A stretch of DNA of 64,000 nt from positions 2,418,001 through 2,482,000 of the forward strand of contig NZ_CP113977.2 of the NCBI RefSeq assembly GCF_026870175.2, in the 5' to 3' direction. Each line of letters opens with the position of its first letter. The first letter of the stretch is position 1. Both the position numbers and the translations under genes were made by a program. Of the stretch, positions 45,323 through 53,342 are shown in pieces. The notes under the pieces were generated by a model. The model worked only from the letters and a program-made list of their open reading frames with translations, was not told the origin of the DNA and searched no databases. The stretch comes from Flavobacterium aestivum (GTDB taxonomy: Bacteria; Bacteroidota; Bacteroidia; Flavobacteriales; Flavobacteriaceae).

Positions 45323-45350
45323 AGAGAGGAACCATTATCGGTTCCTTTTT
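45323..45350. terminator. Terminator after small protein A
   Basis: An 11-base stem with G-T pairs (45323-45333 with 45340-45350) around a GGAACC/GGTTCC core and 6-base loop, with a T run. Confidence 0.8.
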
Positions 45351-45539
45351 TTATGTCCAGTATTTAAATAAAAAAAAGTAAATATATTCTATTGTAAACT
45401 ATGCATATAAAATAAACACCAAAGTATTTTTTGAAGGGTAAAAGCAAAACATTTTTTGATGTTTTTGTTGGTTTGAATGAGATTGTTTTATAATTCTATG
45501 GAGTTTTTTAATCAATTAAATTTTAAATCTTTTTTTGTT

Positions 45540-45734
45540 ATGTCTAGAATGATTTATGATTATACAAAAATGATACTCGAGAGAGTGAGCTTTGATCCAG
45601 TGCTTTTTGAAAAAGAATTAAAAAAAGCTTTAAGATGTTTACTGCCTTATGAGATAGAACATTTAAGAAAATGGTTGTTGTTCTACACGAATGAAAAACC
45701 GGAATTGAAAAAATGTTTGATGCATATATGGTAA
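45540..45734 (+). CDS. Small conserved protein B of a tandem paralogous pair (64 aa)
   Basis: I choose ATG 45540 (MSRMIYDYTKM), which aligns exactly with protein A; the longer frame from 45477 has no match to it. The 64 residues keep the blocks LERVSFDP, LLPYEIEHLRKWLL and NEKPELKKCL. Being separated from copy A by a terminator and about 190 bases suggests independent regulation. Function unknown. Confidence 0.75.
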   Translation: MSRMIYDYTKMILERVSFDPVLFEKELKKALRCLLPYEIEHLRKWLLFYTNEKPELKKCLMHIW

Positions 45735-45745
45735 TGTAAGAAATA

Positions 45746-45774
45746 AAAAAGGGAACCAATTTGGTTCCCTTTTT
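45746..45774. terminator. Bidirectional terminator between small protein B and oxyR
   Basis: A perfect 12-base stem (45746-45757 with 45763-45774) and 5-base loop flanked by A and T runs; oxyR ends at 45780 on the other strand. The GGGAACC stem resembles that after copy A. Confidence 0.88.
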
Positions 45775-45779
45775 GTGAA

Positions 45780-46721
45780 TTATTTTTTTAGTAGTGGACT
45801 GATAATTTGGACATTTTGAAAGACAATTGCGCCTTTTACAACTCCTGAAATACTGTTTCTTAAGGCATCTATGATTTGAATTTTCAATTCACTTTTTGGA
45901 TAAATTAAACTCACTTCTCGAGCAGGTTTAGGTTCTTTAAAATGTCTAAGCTTTAATTTATCGGACTCTTTTAAATCCAAGGTGTGCAAATACGGAAGTA
46001 GAGTTGTACCTAATCCTTCATCTGCAAGCTTGATTAATGTTTCAAAGCTACCACTTTCGATTTGAAAAGGTTTTAGCCCAGCTTCGTTTCTGTTTTTGCA
46101 TAAATTTAAAATACCATCCCTAAAGCAATGCCCGTCTTGAAGTAACAAGATGTCATTGATGTTGAGGTCGTCTATTTCAATTTGCTCTTTTTGAAAATTA
46201 GCGTTATTCTCTGGTATATAAGCAACAAAAGGTTCAAAGTATAAAACAATTTCTTTGATTTTTTCGTCTTCTAACGGAGTTGCGGCAATTGCAGCATCCA
46301 GATTACCGTTTTTTAGTTTTGTAATAATTTCTTCGGTATTAAGCTCTTCAATTATTAGTTTTACTTTTGGATATTTCTTGATGAAATTATTCAAAAACAT
46401 TGGTAATAATGTAGGCATAATTGTTGGGATTATCCCTAAACGAAATTCACCTCCTATAAAACCTTTTTGCTGTTCTACAATGTCTTGAATACGATCAGCT
46501 TCATTGACAATGTTTTTGGCCTGACTAACAATTTTTTGACCAATATCAGTTAATTGAATTGGTTTTTTTGTTCTGTCAAATATTTGAATGCTAAGTTCTT
46601 CTTCTATTTTCTGAATTTGCATACTCAATGTAGGCTGGGTAACAAAGCATTTTTCGGCAGCAAGAGTAAAATTTTTATGTTCGGCTACAGCCAATACGTA
46701 TTTTAGTTGTGTAATTGTCAT
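45780..46721 (-). CDS. oxyR: OxyR hydrogen peroxide sensor (LysR family)
   Basis: The 313-residue LysR-type protein has a helix-turn-helix (1-60, TLAAEKCFVTQPTLSMQI) and a ligand-type domain (about 90-300). The redox cysteines are C199 and C208 in DGHCFRDGILNLCKN, matching the numbering of E. coli OxyR. Peroxide would form the C199-C208 disulfide and switch it to an activator. It is divergent from dps, a classic OxyR target. Confidence 0.93.
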   Translation of the reverse strand: MTITQLKYVLAVAEHKNFTLAAEKCFVTQPTLSMQIQKIEEELSIQIFDRTKKPIQLTDIGQKIVSQAKNIVNEADRIQDIVEQQKGFIGGEFRLGIIPTIMPTLLPMFLNNFIKKYPKVKLIIEELNTEEIITKLKNGNLDAAIAATPLEDEKIKEIVLYFEPFVAYIPENNANFQKEQIEIDDLNINDILLLQDGHCFRDGILNLCKNRNEAGLKPFQIESGSFETLIKLADEGLGTTLLPYLHTLDLKESDKLKLRHFKEPKPAREVSLIYPKSELKIQIIDALRNSISGVVKGAIVFQNVQIISPLLKK

Positions 46722-46740
46722 GGTATAGTGTGTTGTTATG

Positions 46741-46748
46741 CAAATATA
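46741..46748 (-). promoter_or_regulatory. Candidate -7 box of oxyR
   Basis: On the minus strand TATATTTG exactly matches TAnnTTTG and lies 20 bases before the oxyR start. A -33 element is not clear. Confidence 0.5.
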
Positions 46749-46793
46749 AAAACAATCAATTTGACTTATGATTTTTTTGGTGTATTTATTTAC

Positions 46794-46801
46794 TAGTTTT
46801 G
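46794..46801 (+). promoter_or_regulatory. Candidate -7 box of dps
   Basis: TAGTTTTG matches TAnnTTTG and lies 18 bases before the dps start at 46820. A TTTG at 46776-46779 may be the -33 element but the spacer is only 14, so an activator such as OxyR may be needed. Confidence 0.45.
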
Positions 46802-46819
46802 TTAAAAAATAAACAAGAT

Positions 46820-47299
46820 ATGAAACTTAATACAATAGGATTACCCGTAGAAGAATCAGAAATTATTATAGTTGAACTGAATGTACTTTTGTCTAATTTT
46901 CAAATTTACTATCAAAGCTTAAGAGGCTTGCATTGGAATATTAGAGGAAAACGTTTTTTTGATTTGCATCTTAAATTTGAGGAATTATACAATGATTCTC
47001 AATTAAAAATCGACTTAATAGCCGAAAGAGTATTAACATTAGGTGGAAGGCCTTTGCATACTTTTGAAGATTATATAAAATTTAATCAGATTACAGTTGG
47101 AAAGAATATCTCTAATGATGAGTCAGGAATTCAGTTAATTGTTGCTTCATTGTCTCAGCTACTTAAAATTGAGAGAGAAATTCTAAATAAAGCTTCTCAA
47201 ATAAATGATGAAGGAACAACTTCAATGATGAGTGATTTTATAGTAGAGCAAGAAAAAACGATCTGGATGATGAAAGCTTGGCTTGAAGAAAGTTTGTAA
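46820..47299 (+). CDS. dps: Dps ferritin-like DNA protection protein
   Basis: I choose ATG 46820 (MKLNTIGLPV), giving 159 residues; the upstream TTG frame is not needed. The ferroxidase site between subunits is formed by H38, H50, E54, D65 and E69 in the blocks LRGLHWNIRG, FFDLHLKFEELYN and KIDLIAERVLTLGG. Dps stores iron using peroxide and binds DNA. Divergent from oxyR by 98 bases; peroxide control is inferred. Confidence 0.9.
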   Translation: MKLNTIGLPVEESEIIIVELNVLLSNFQIYYQSLRGLHWNIRGKRFFDLHLKFEELYNDSQLKIDLIAERVLTLGGRPLHTFEDYIKFNQITVGKNISNDESGIQLIVASLSQLLKIEREILNKASQINDEGTTSMMSDFIVEQEKTIWMMKAWLEESL

Positions 47300-47594
47300 T
47301 AATTTATAATAGTTCCCCATTTTTTTCCAAAGGCATAGAGAATAAAACGCTGGGAAATTGAGTTGTTTATCAGATAGTTTAGTCATGATAAAAAATGAAC
47401 CAACAATTAAACTCTTTTCTAAGACTATAATCTCTATGCTTTTTATACAGAAAAAAATAATTACAGCCAAAGAGTTGTAATTGTGTAGTTTATTTGATTT
47501 TTTTGCCATTTTGATTTTTTAAATCTTGTTAAAAATAGATTAATTTTAGACTACTAATTTTTTAATTCAATTAGTATCTGTTACTTTTGCCGAC

Positions 47595-47882
47595 ATGAGA
47601 GTATTTGCAAGTATAATATTATTGTTTTTCGTTTTGTTTTTGGCGGCGCCCACAATTGTGGTTTTGCTGGAAGAAGACAAAGAAAATACTATGCTTTGCT
47701 CTAGTGCAACTTCATCTGCTGAAGAATTAAAGCACGATATGAAATTTTATACTTTCAATCCTTTTTTAGAAATAACTTTTTTTGATCCAAAAAAGGCTTC
47801 TGGACTTATAATTTTCGAAAATTTATCCAAGCATGATCTAATCTGTGCTTCTATATTTATCCCTCCTCCCAACTGGGCTTAG
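47595..47882 (+). CDS. Hypothetical small secreted or membrane-anchored protein (95 aa)
   Basis: The 95-residue protein begins with a hydrophobic segment (about 4-24) that could be a signal peptide or anchor. A short acidic part follows, then a beta-rich part (FYTFNPFLEITFF), ending PPPNWA. No family is recognised. It lies 338 bases upstream of the SulP gene on the same strand, so joint transcription is doubtful. Confidence 0.5.
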   Translation: MRVFASIILLFFVLFLAAPTIVVLLEEDKENTMLCSSATSSAEELKHDMKFYTFNPFLEITFFDPKKASGLIIFENLSKHDLICASIFIPPPNWA

Positions 47883-48220
47883 TTTTTTTATCAATTATCT
47901 TTATCGGTTGATGGTTATTAGCAATTAATAGGGCAAATTTTTAATTTGTTGAATTAGTTGGCATGGTCATGGAATTACTCTAATTTTTATTCAAAATGGG
48001 GCGTAAGTGTTTGTGCTTATTCACTCTGTAGTTTTGTTGAATTGAATTGGACTTTTGTTTATTCAATTCTCATTAATTGAATTTTGACAAAAGTAAATTC
48101 TGTTATAATGCTGGCGCTGTCCTTATAATTTCTAGTGTCAAACTTGTGCACTGCCATCATCTTGTTGCAGTATTATATTGCGACAAAAATGAATTTAAAC
48201 TTTTATAATAGATTTATATT
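47883..48220. other. 338-base upstream region of the SulP gene
   Basis: No gene seen. TAGTTTTG at 48029-48036 fits the -7 consensus and TTTG at 48010-48013 could be a -33 box (spacer 15, short). This would leave a 180-base leader before the SulP start, long enough for a regulatory 5' region. No riboswitch class was recognised. Confidence 0.35.
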
Positions 48221-49876
48221 ATGTCAAAAAAAACTAATCTTTTTACACATTTTAAATCAGATTTTGCTTCTGGTTTAGTTGTCTTTTTGGTGGCATTGCC
48301 ACTATGTTTGGGAATCGCAATGGCGTCGGGAGCACCTTTGTTTTCGGGAATTATTACAGGAATAGTAGGTGGGATAGTAGTTGGGTATTTGAGTCAATCA
48401 CAAATAAGTGTATCTGGACCTGCTGCAGGTTTAACCGCAATTATATTAACTGCAATTACTGATTTAGGCGCTTTTGATGTCTTTTTAACAGCAGTTTTTA
48501 TTGCTGGATTAATTCAATTGACATTAGGTTTCCTAAAAGCTGGGAGTATTTCTAATTACTTTCCAACTAATGTAATCGAGGGGATGCTTGCAGGTATTGG
48601 AGTTATTATTATTATGAAACAATTACCGCATGCTTTTGGTTATGATGCCGATTTTGAAGGGGATGAAGCTTTCTTGCAAACGACTGATAATAATACTTTT
48701 TCAGCCTTATTTGATGTTTTAAATCACCTGCAATTTGGAGCAATATTGATTACTTCGATTTCAATAGCAATTTTAATTATGTGGGACAAAGTTCCAGCTT
48801 TGAAGAAATTAAAATTGGTTCCTGGTGCATTAGTTGCTGTAATTGTTGGAGTTGTATTGAATGAGTTTTTTACTGCTTCCGGAAGTTCTTTGGCAATTGA
48901 AAAAGAACACTTGGTTTCATTGCCTATTCCTACTACAGTTGAGGAATTTAAAGCAATTATAATTACACCCAATTTTGCTGGAATAACGAATCCAAAAGTT
49001 TGGGTTGTTGGTTTGACTATCGCAATTGTAGCTTCTATAGAAACTTTATTGTGTATTGAAGCTGCAGATAGAATGGATGTTCACAAACGTTTTACTAATA
49101 CTAATGTTGAATTAAGAGCGCAAGGAATAGGAAACATAGTGAGTTCACTTTTGGGTGGATTGCCTATGACATCTGTTGTAGTTCGTACTTCTGCAAATAA
49201 TGCAGCGGGTGCCAAATCAAAATTATCAGCAATAATTCATGGGGTGTTATTATTGGTTTGTGTACTTACAATTCCTTTTATTCTGAATAAAATTCCTTTG
49301 GCAACATTAGCAGCAGTATTAATTTTAGTTGGTTATAAATTGGCAAAACCAGCAACATTTAAGCATTTTTGGCACTACGGTAAATACCAGTTTTTGCCTT
49401 TTATCGCTACTTTTTTAGGGGTTGTATTTACAGATTTGTTAAAAGGTGTTACCTTAGGGATTGTAATTTGTATTGTTTTCATATTAAGAGGGAATCTTAA
49501 AAGAGCTTATAGTTTTAGAAAAGAGGAATACGGAGATGGTGATATTATTCATATAGATCTTGCTCAAGAAGTTTCTTTCTTGAATAAAGCTGCCATAAAA
49601 TTGACATTGGCAAACATTCCAGAGAATAGTAAAGTGATTATCAATGCTGATGATACAGTTTATATTGCTCATGATATTTTAGATTTGATACATGAATTTA
49701 AAACAACAAGAGCTGTAGATGAAAATATCAAAGTAAAGCTTAAAGGATTTAAAAAAGAGTATGCTTTAGAAAACAGCGACGAGATTCAGAATCATGTAAC
49801 CATCGAGCATCATTACGATTTTGTAAAAAGAGTAATGGTTGAAAAAGAGGTTAAAAAAGAAGTATTTCCTGGATAA
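48221..49876 (+). CDS. SulP family anion transporter with STAS-like domain
   Basis: The 551-residue protein has 10-14 membrane helices (about 10-425). The first has the SulP signature LVVFLVALPLCLGIAMASGAP and SISVSGPAAG, the anion site region. The C-terminal 115 residues form a STAS-like domain (GDIIHIDLAQEVSFLNKAAI). Members carry sulfate or bicarbonate. Location next to a carbonic anhydrase gene (128-base gap) favours bicarbonate, by inference. Confidence 0.88.
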   Translation: MSKKTNLFTHFKSDFASGLVVFLVALPLCLGIAMASGAPLFSGIITGIVGGIVVGYLSQSQISVSGPAAGLTAIILTAITDLGAFDVFLTAVFIAGLIQLTLGFLKAGSISNYFPTNVIEGMLAGIGVIIIMKQLPHAFGYDADFEGDEAFLQTTDNNTFSALFDVLNHLQFGAILITSISIAILIMWDKVPALKKLKLVPGALVAVIVGVVLNEFFTASGSSLAIEKEHLVSLPIPTTVEEFKAIIITPNFAGITNPKVWVVGLTIAIVASIETLLCIEAADRMDVHKRFTNTNVELRAQGIGNIVSSLLGGLPMTSVVVRTSANNAAGAKSKLSAIIHGVLLLVCVLTIPFILNKIPLATLAAVLILVGYKLAKPATFKHFWHYGKYQFLPFIATFLGVVFTDLLKGVTLGIVICIVFILRGNLKRAYSFRKEEYGDGDIIHIDLAQEVSFLNKAAIKLTLANIPENSKVIINADDTVYIAHDILDLIHEFKTTRAVDENIKVKLKGFKKEYALENSDEIQNHVTIEHHYDFVKRVMVEKEVKKEVFPG

Positions 49877-49930
49877 TTTATTAAGTAAAAGCTTAGGTAG
49901 TATTTATTTAATTACATTTATACAAAATAA

Positions 49931-49975
49931 GAATATATCAAATAAGAATATATCAAATAAGAATATATCAAATAA
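49931..49975. repeat. Three perfect 15-base tandem repeats
   Basis: The unit GAATATATCAAATAA occurs three times without change (49931-49945, 49946-49960, 49961-49975), followed by a partial copy GAAAATAA. It sits in the leader of the carbonic anhydrase gene, 30 bases before the start codon, so copy number might affect translation or transcription. Confidence 0.95.
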
Positions 49976-50004
49976 GAAAATAAACCAAATAAAAAAATAA
50001 CGAA

Positions 50005-50643
50005 ATGAGTGATTTTTATAAAAAAATATTAGACAATAATAAGCAATGGGTTGAAAATCAATTAGCAATTGATAAGGACTATTTTAATGACTTAGCTAAA
50101 GGACAAACTCCACCATTATTATGGATTGGATGTTCAGACAGCCGTGTTCCTGCAAACGAAATCATTGGAGCAAAACCAGGAGAGGTATTTGTACACAGAA
50201 ACATTGCTAACATGGTTGTTCACTCGGATATGAATATGTTGAGTGTTTTGGATTATTCAGTAAATGTGCTAAAAGTAAAACATGTTATTGTTTGTGGTCA
50301 TTATGGTTGTGGTGGTGTAAAAGCTGCAATGGGAAATGACTCTATTGGGATAATTGATAACTGGATTAGACATATAAAAGATGTTTACCGTTTGCATGAC
50401 AAATATTTAGATTCTATTTGTGATGAAACTGAACGTTTTAATGCTTTTGTAGAAATAAATGTAAAAGAACAAGTTTTTGATTTGGCTAAAACATCTATTG
50501 TGCAAGCAGCTTGGAAAAACGGTCAAGACCTTACGATTCACGGTTGGGTTTATGGATTGAACTCTGGTTTTGTAACGGATTTAGGGGTGAATTTTAGTTC
50601 AGACAATGATTTGGATGAAGTTTACCAGCTAAATTTTGAATAA
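50005..50643 (+). CDS. Beta-class carbonic anhydrase
   Basis: The enzyme interconverts CO2 and bicarbonate. The 212-residue protein has the zinc ligands C43, H99 and C102 (IGCSDSRVP, CGHYGCGG), with D45 and R47 as the Asp-Arg dyad. Length is like E. coli Can. It follows the SulP gene in the same direction, suggesting a bicarbonate uptake-and-use unit. Confidence 0.94.
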   Translation: MSDFYKKILDNNKQWVENQLAIDKDYFNDLAKGQTPPLLWIGCSDSRVPANEIIGAKPGEVFVHRNIANMVVHSDMNMLSVLDYSVNVLKVKHVIVCGHYGCGGVKAAMGNDSIGIIDNWIRHIKDVYRLHDKYLDSICDETERFNAFVEINVKEQVFDLAKTSIVQAAWKNGQDLTIHGWVYGLNSGFVTDLGVNFSSDNDLDEVYQLNFE

Positions 50644-50651
50644 TAACAATG

Positions 50652-50694
50652 CTAAGTCATTTTGCTTTGTAAACTCACAAAGTAATTGACTTAG
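50652..50694. terminator. Compound hairpin after carbonic anhydrase gene
   Basis: Outer arms CTAAGTCA/TGACTTAG (50652-50659 and 50687-50694) and inner arms CTTTGT/ACAAAG (50665-50670 and 50677-50682) form a bulged hairpin, followed by TTATTTTAAG. Probable terminator, though the T run is imperfect. Confidence 0.6.
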
Positions 50695-50739
50695 TTATTT
50701 TAAGTTTTAATATTTTAGGACTTAAATAAAACTTTAGTA

Positions 50740-50767
50740 ATTGCCCTCAATGAGAATTGGGGGCAAT
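50740..50767. terminator. Terminator of LETM1-like gene
   Basis: An 11-base stem with one G-T pair (50740-50750 with 50757-50767) and 6-base loop near the end of the minus-strand gene (stop 50798). The T tract on the minus strand is weak. Confidence 0.6.
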
Positions 50768-50797
50768 TTTATTATAGGGAGGGTTCTAATTAAAAAA

Positions 50798-52000
50798 CTA
50801 ATCGTCACTATCTAAATTCTCATTGAATGCTGATGGCAAAAGAGTAGGGATGAACTTAATCAAAATTGGTAATAACAAGCTACCACCAGGAAACAAGAAA
50901 ATGGTTAAAGAAGGTATTGTTTTGCAAATGTCTAGCAATTGTTTCTTTACTTTTTTCTTTTCTTTTTCGTCTAAATCTCTACGGGTAGAATAAGCTAAGA
51001 GAAGCATTAGCTCCTTGCTCTGAATAATTTCTTTGATCAATCTGGTTTTGTTGCGTGAAATTAAGGTAATAACACTCTGTGTGGTTTGATCGTAAAAATG
51101 TTTAACCGGATTGGAGTAATTAAAATAGGGTATATCTTTTTTATGTTTAGCTATAAAACCATCCGTGCTGATAATACTTTGCTCTACAAACTCATCCGAA
51201 ATAGAAAAGGTTCTGGCTAGTGTATACAGAAAATAGGCTTCGTTATTTTCGATAATACCATCACTCCATAATGCCATTCCAGCAATATCGACTAAATATT
51301 TTTTTTCTAATTCATTAGTAAAATAATCAAGCTGCAATGTTTCTATACTGAGATCGGTATCTTTAGAAAATTTACTGTAACGAATTGAGGCCTCAAAAAG
51401 CTTGATTAATAAATCGTCATATTGAGTTTTATTAGTTTTGATTTTTAAAGCCAGAGTTACAATATTGACTATGGTTTCCTCGATTTTCTTTAAATATTTT
51501 TCAGGGATTTGACCATGAATCAAATATTGACGAAAAGCTAAAACATCAATAAATAACAAGGCATTGGTAACCAAATGTGAAAAGTTCTTATTGATGATGT
51601 TTTCGTTGGTTTGAACGCGCTCGTCAATTATTTTTTCTAAGGTTAATGCCGCTCTGTCTTTGGGTAATATTTTTTTTAACAGGCTAAAGCCTTGAGGATG
51701 CATTTGATTGTAAAATACATTGGCTTGCTCTATAAATTTAGCGGAATCATTTTCTTTATTGGTCAGGCAAAAAATGCTGTACAATGCATTTAATAAGGCT
51801 ATTTTGGATATTTCTTCCTTAAACCAGCCCTTAGATTCAATGGTGAAAGAAGTATCAAATGAAATGATATGTCCGTAGATAAATCCTGTATCTCTTAATT
51901 TTTGATAATAAGATTCTTCAGTTTCAGAGACTGTTCGTTCTGATAACTTTTGTTTTGTGAAAAATTTATCTATCCAACCGGATACTGATGGGTTAATCAT
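50798..52000 (-). CDS. LETM1-related biofilm-associated protein
   Basis: The 400-residue protein is mostly helical. Its C-terminal part (about 330-395) holds KEKKKVKKQLLDICKTIPSL and FLFPGGSLLLPILIKFIPTLLPSAF, the LETM1-like motif with a hydrophobic membrane-inserting segment. I recognise it as the Flavobacteria protein annotated as LETM1-related biofilm-associated; in mitochondria LETM1 handles K+/H+ or Ca2+ exchange. The bacterial role is not known to me. Single gene. Confidence 0.82.
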   Translation of the reverse strand: MINPSVSGWIDKFFTKQKLSERTVSETEESYYQKLRDTGFIYGHIISFDTSFTIESKGWFKEEISKIALLNALYSIFCLTNKENDSAKFIEQANVFYNQMHPQGFSLLKKILPKDRAALTLEKIIDERVQTNENIINKNFSHLVTNALLFIDVLAFRQYLIHGQIPEKYLKKIEETIVNIVTLALKIKTNKTQYDDLLIKLFEASIRYSKFSKDTDLSIETLQLDYFTNELEKKYLVDIAGMALWSDGIIENNEAYFLYTLARTFSISDEFVEQSIISTDGFIAKHKKDIPYFNYSNPVKHFYDQTTQSVITLISRNKTRLIKEIIQSKELMLLLAYSTRRDLDEKEKKKVKKQLLDICKTIPSLTIFLFPGGSLLLPILIKFIPTLLPSAFNENLDSDD

Positions 52001-52148
52001 TGCTTAATTTTGAATATGCAAAGCTATGTATTTTTATGGATCAATTTCTATTTTGAATATTTATAAAATGGGCTCTCATAAGGAATTTTGTGAAACCGCG
52101 ATTTTAATCTGAATAGCTAAGTTTGGGGTACTTAAATTGTTCAAAAAA

Positions 52149-52718
52149 CTAATCTCTTGATTTTTTATTTTGCTTGCAAAGGTCAATTATTGTGGTAATT
52201 CTATTGTTTCTGGTTTCTTCTCTTTTGGCCTGATTGAGCCAATAAAGATAGCTTTTTCTATAAGTGGGTTTGAAGTTTTTATAGTTTTCAAAAGCTTCTT
52301 GATTTTGTTCAAAAGCCTTTGTTAAATCTTCGGGGATTACTAAATCTTCAACGGCGTCTAATGAATTCCATGAACCATTTTGTTTAGCGATTTCAATTTT
52401 TGCCAATCCACTTTCATGCATTAGGTTGTTATCAATGAGTTTTTTGATATATGATTTGTTAAGTTTGCTCCAAACACTTTTGTTTTTTCTGGGAGAGAAT
52501 AATTGTTTTCGGCTGTGTTCGTCAATGTTTTTGACAGTTGAATCTATCCAACCATAACAAATTGCGACTTGAACAGCTTCTTCCCATCTCATACTTTCGT
52601 AAGGGCTGTTTACTTTATAGAAAATTAAATACACACCAGCTGACGAATTATGGTTGTTGTGTAACCATTCTCGCCAAGCTGTTGCGTTTTTAAAATAAAG
52701 CTGTTCTTTTTCTTTCAA
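52149..52718 (-). CDS. YdeI/OmdA family protein
   Basis: The 189-residue protein has the YdeI signature: ATAWREWLHNNH, SMRWEEAVQVAICYGWIDSTVK, and FSPRKNKSVWSKLNKSYIKKLI, followed by a C-terminal helical region (KPTYRKSYLYWLNQAKREETRNNRI). Family members are linked to resistance to bacteriocins or peptides, without a firm mechanism. It follows sodC with a 24-base gap on the same strand. Confidence 0.82.
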   Translation of the reverse strand: MKEKEQLYFKNATAWREWLHNNHNSSAGVYLIFYKVNSPYESMRWEEAVQVAICYGWIDSTVKNIDEHSRKQLFSPRKNKSVWSKLNKSYIKKLIDNNLMHESGLAKIEIAKQNGSWNSLDAVEDLVIPEDLTKAFEQNQEAFENYKNFKPTYRKSYLYWLNQAKREETRNNRITTIIDLCKQNKKSRD

Positions 52719-52742
52719 GAGAATTTTTACTGCTTTTTTAAT

Positions 52743-53270
52743 TTATTTGATTATTGCAGAACAGGCTACTCTTGCACCGGCATTTCCAGCAGGTTGAGAA
52801 ACAAAATCATCAGCACCCTGATGTACAATCAATCCTTTGCCTAAAATGTCTTTTGTGGCATCTCCACAGCCAATACACCATTCGTCTGTAGTCATAGTGA
52901 TTGTGCCATTTCCTTTTTCATCAGCGGTAAAATTACCAATATCTCCTCTGTGGTATTCTCCTTCTCCCCATTTTCCGTGTTTCTTGAAGGTTGGATTCCA
53001 GTGTCCTCCGGCAGAACTTCCATCAGCAGCAGAACAGTCTGATTTTTCATGGATATGTATGGCGTGAATTCCAGGTTGTAGTCCTGCAATTTTAGCTACA
53101 AAAGTCACCTTACCATTTTTTTCTGTAAAAGTAGCTGTACCTGTAACGTTACTGTTGCTTTTTGATTCAAAGGTCAAGTTTAGTTTTTTAGAGTCACTGG
53201 ATTTGCTATTGGTTTTACATCCAATGATTACTGCAATAATAACTGCAGTAGAAAGAATTATTTTTTTCAT
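52743..53270 (-). CDS. sodC: Cu/Zn superoxide dismutase lipoprotein
   Basis: The enzyme dismutes superoxide in the periplasm. The lipoprotein signal ends IIGC (Cys18). Copper ligands are H72, H74 and H150 with bridging H90; zinc ligands are H90, H98, H107 and D110. The structural disulfide is C79-C170, and R167 guides the anion. An additional pair C132 and C135 (EWCIGCGD) lies in a loop. Length is normal at 175. It leads a unit with YdeI. Confidence 0.93.
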   Translation of the reverse strand: MKKIILSTAVIIAVIIGCKTNSKSSDSKKLNLTFESKSNSNVTGTATFTEKNGKVTFVAKIAGLQPGIHAIHIHEKSDCSAADGSSAGGHWNPTFKKHGKWGEGEYHRGDIGNFTADEKGNGTITMTTDEWCIGCGDATKDILGKGLIVHQGADDFVSQPAGNAGARVACSAIIK

Positions 53271-53342
53271 GTTTTTGATAATTTAATTTTTGGATTATAA
53301 AAATACACATAAAAAGAGTATTAAAATTGATTTATATTCACT

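Noticed and set aside
47222..47509. Minus-strand frame overlapping the end of dps
   Set aside because: Lies antisense to dps and through AT-rich DNA, composition not protein-like.
48084..48109. TTGACA...TATAAT sequence upstream of SulP
   Set aside because: It resembles an E. coli sigma-70 promoter, but the spacer is only 14 bases and Bacteroidota do not use this consensus.
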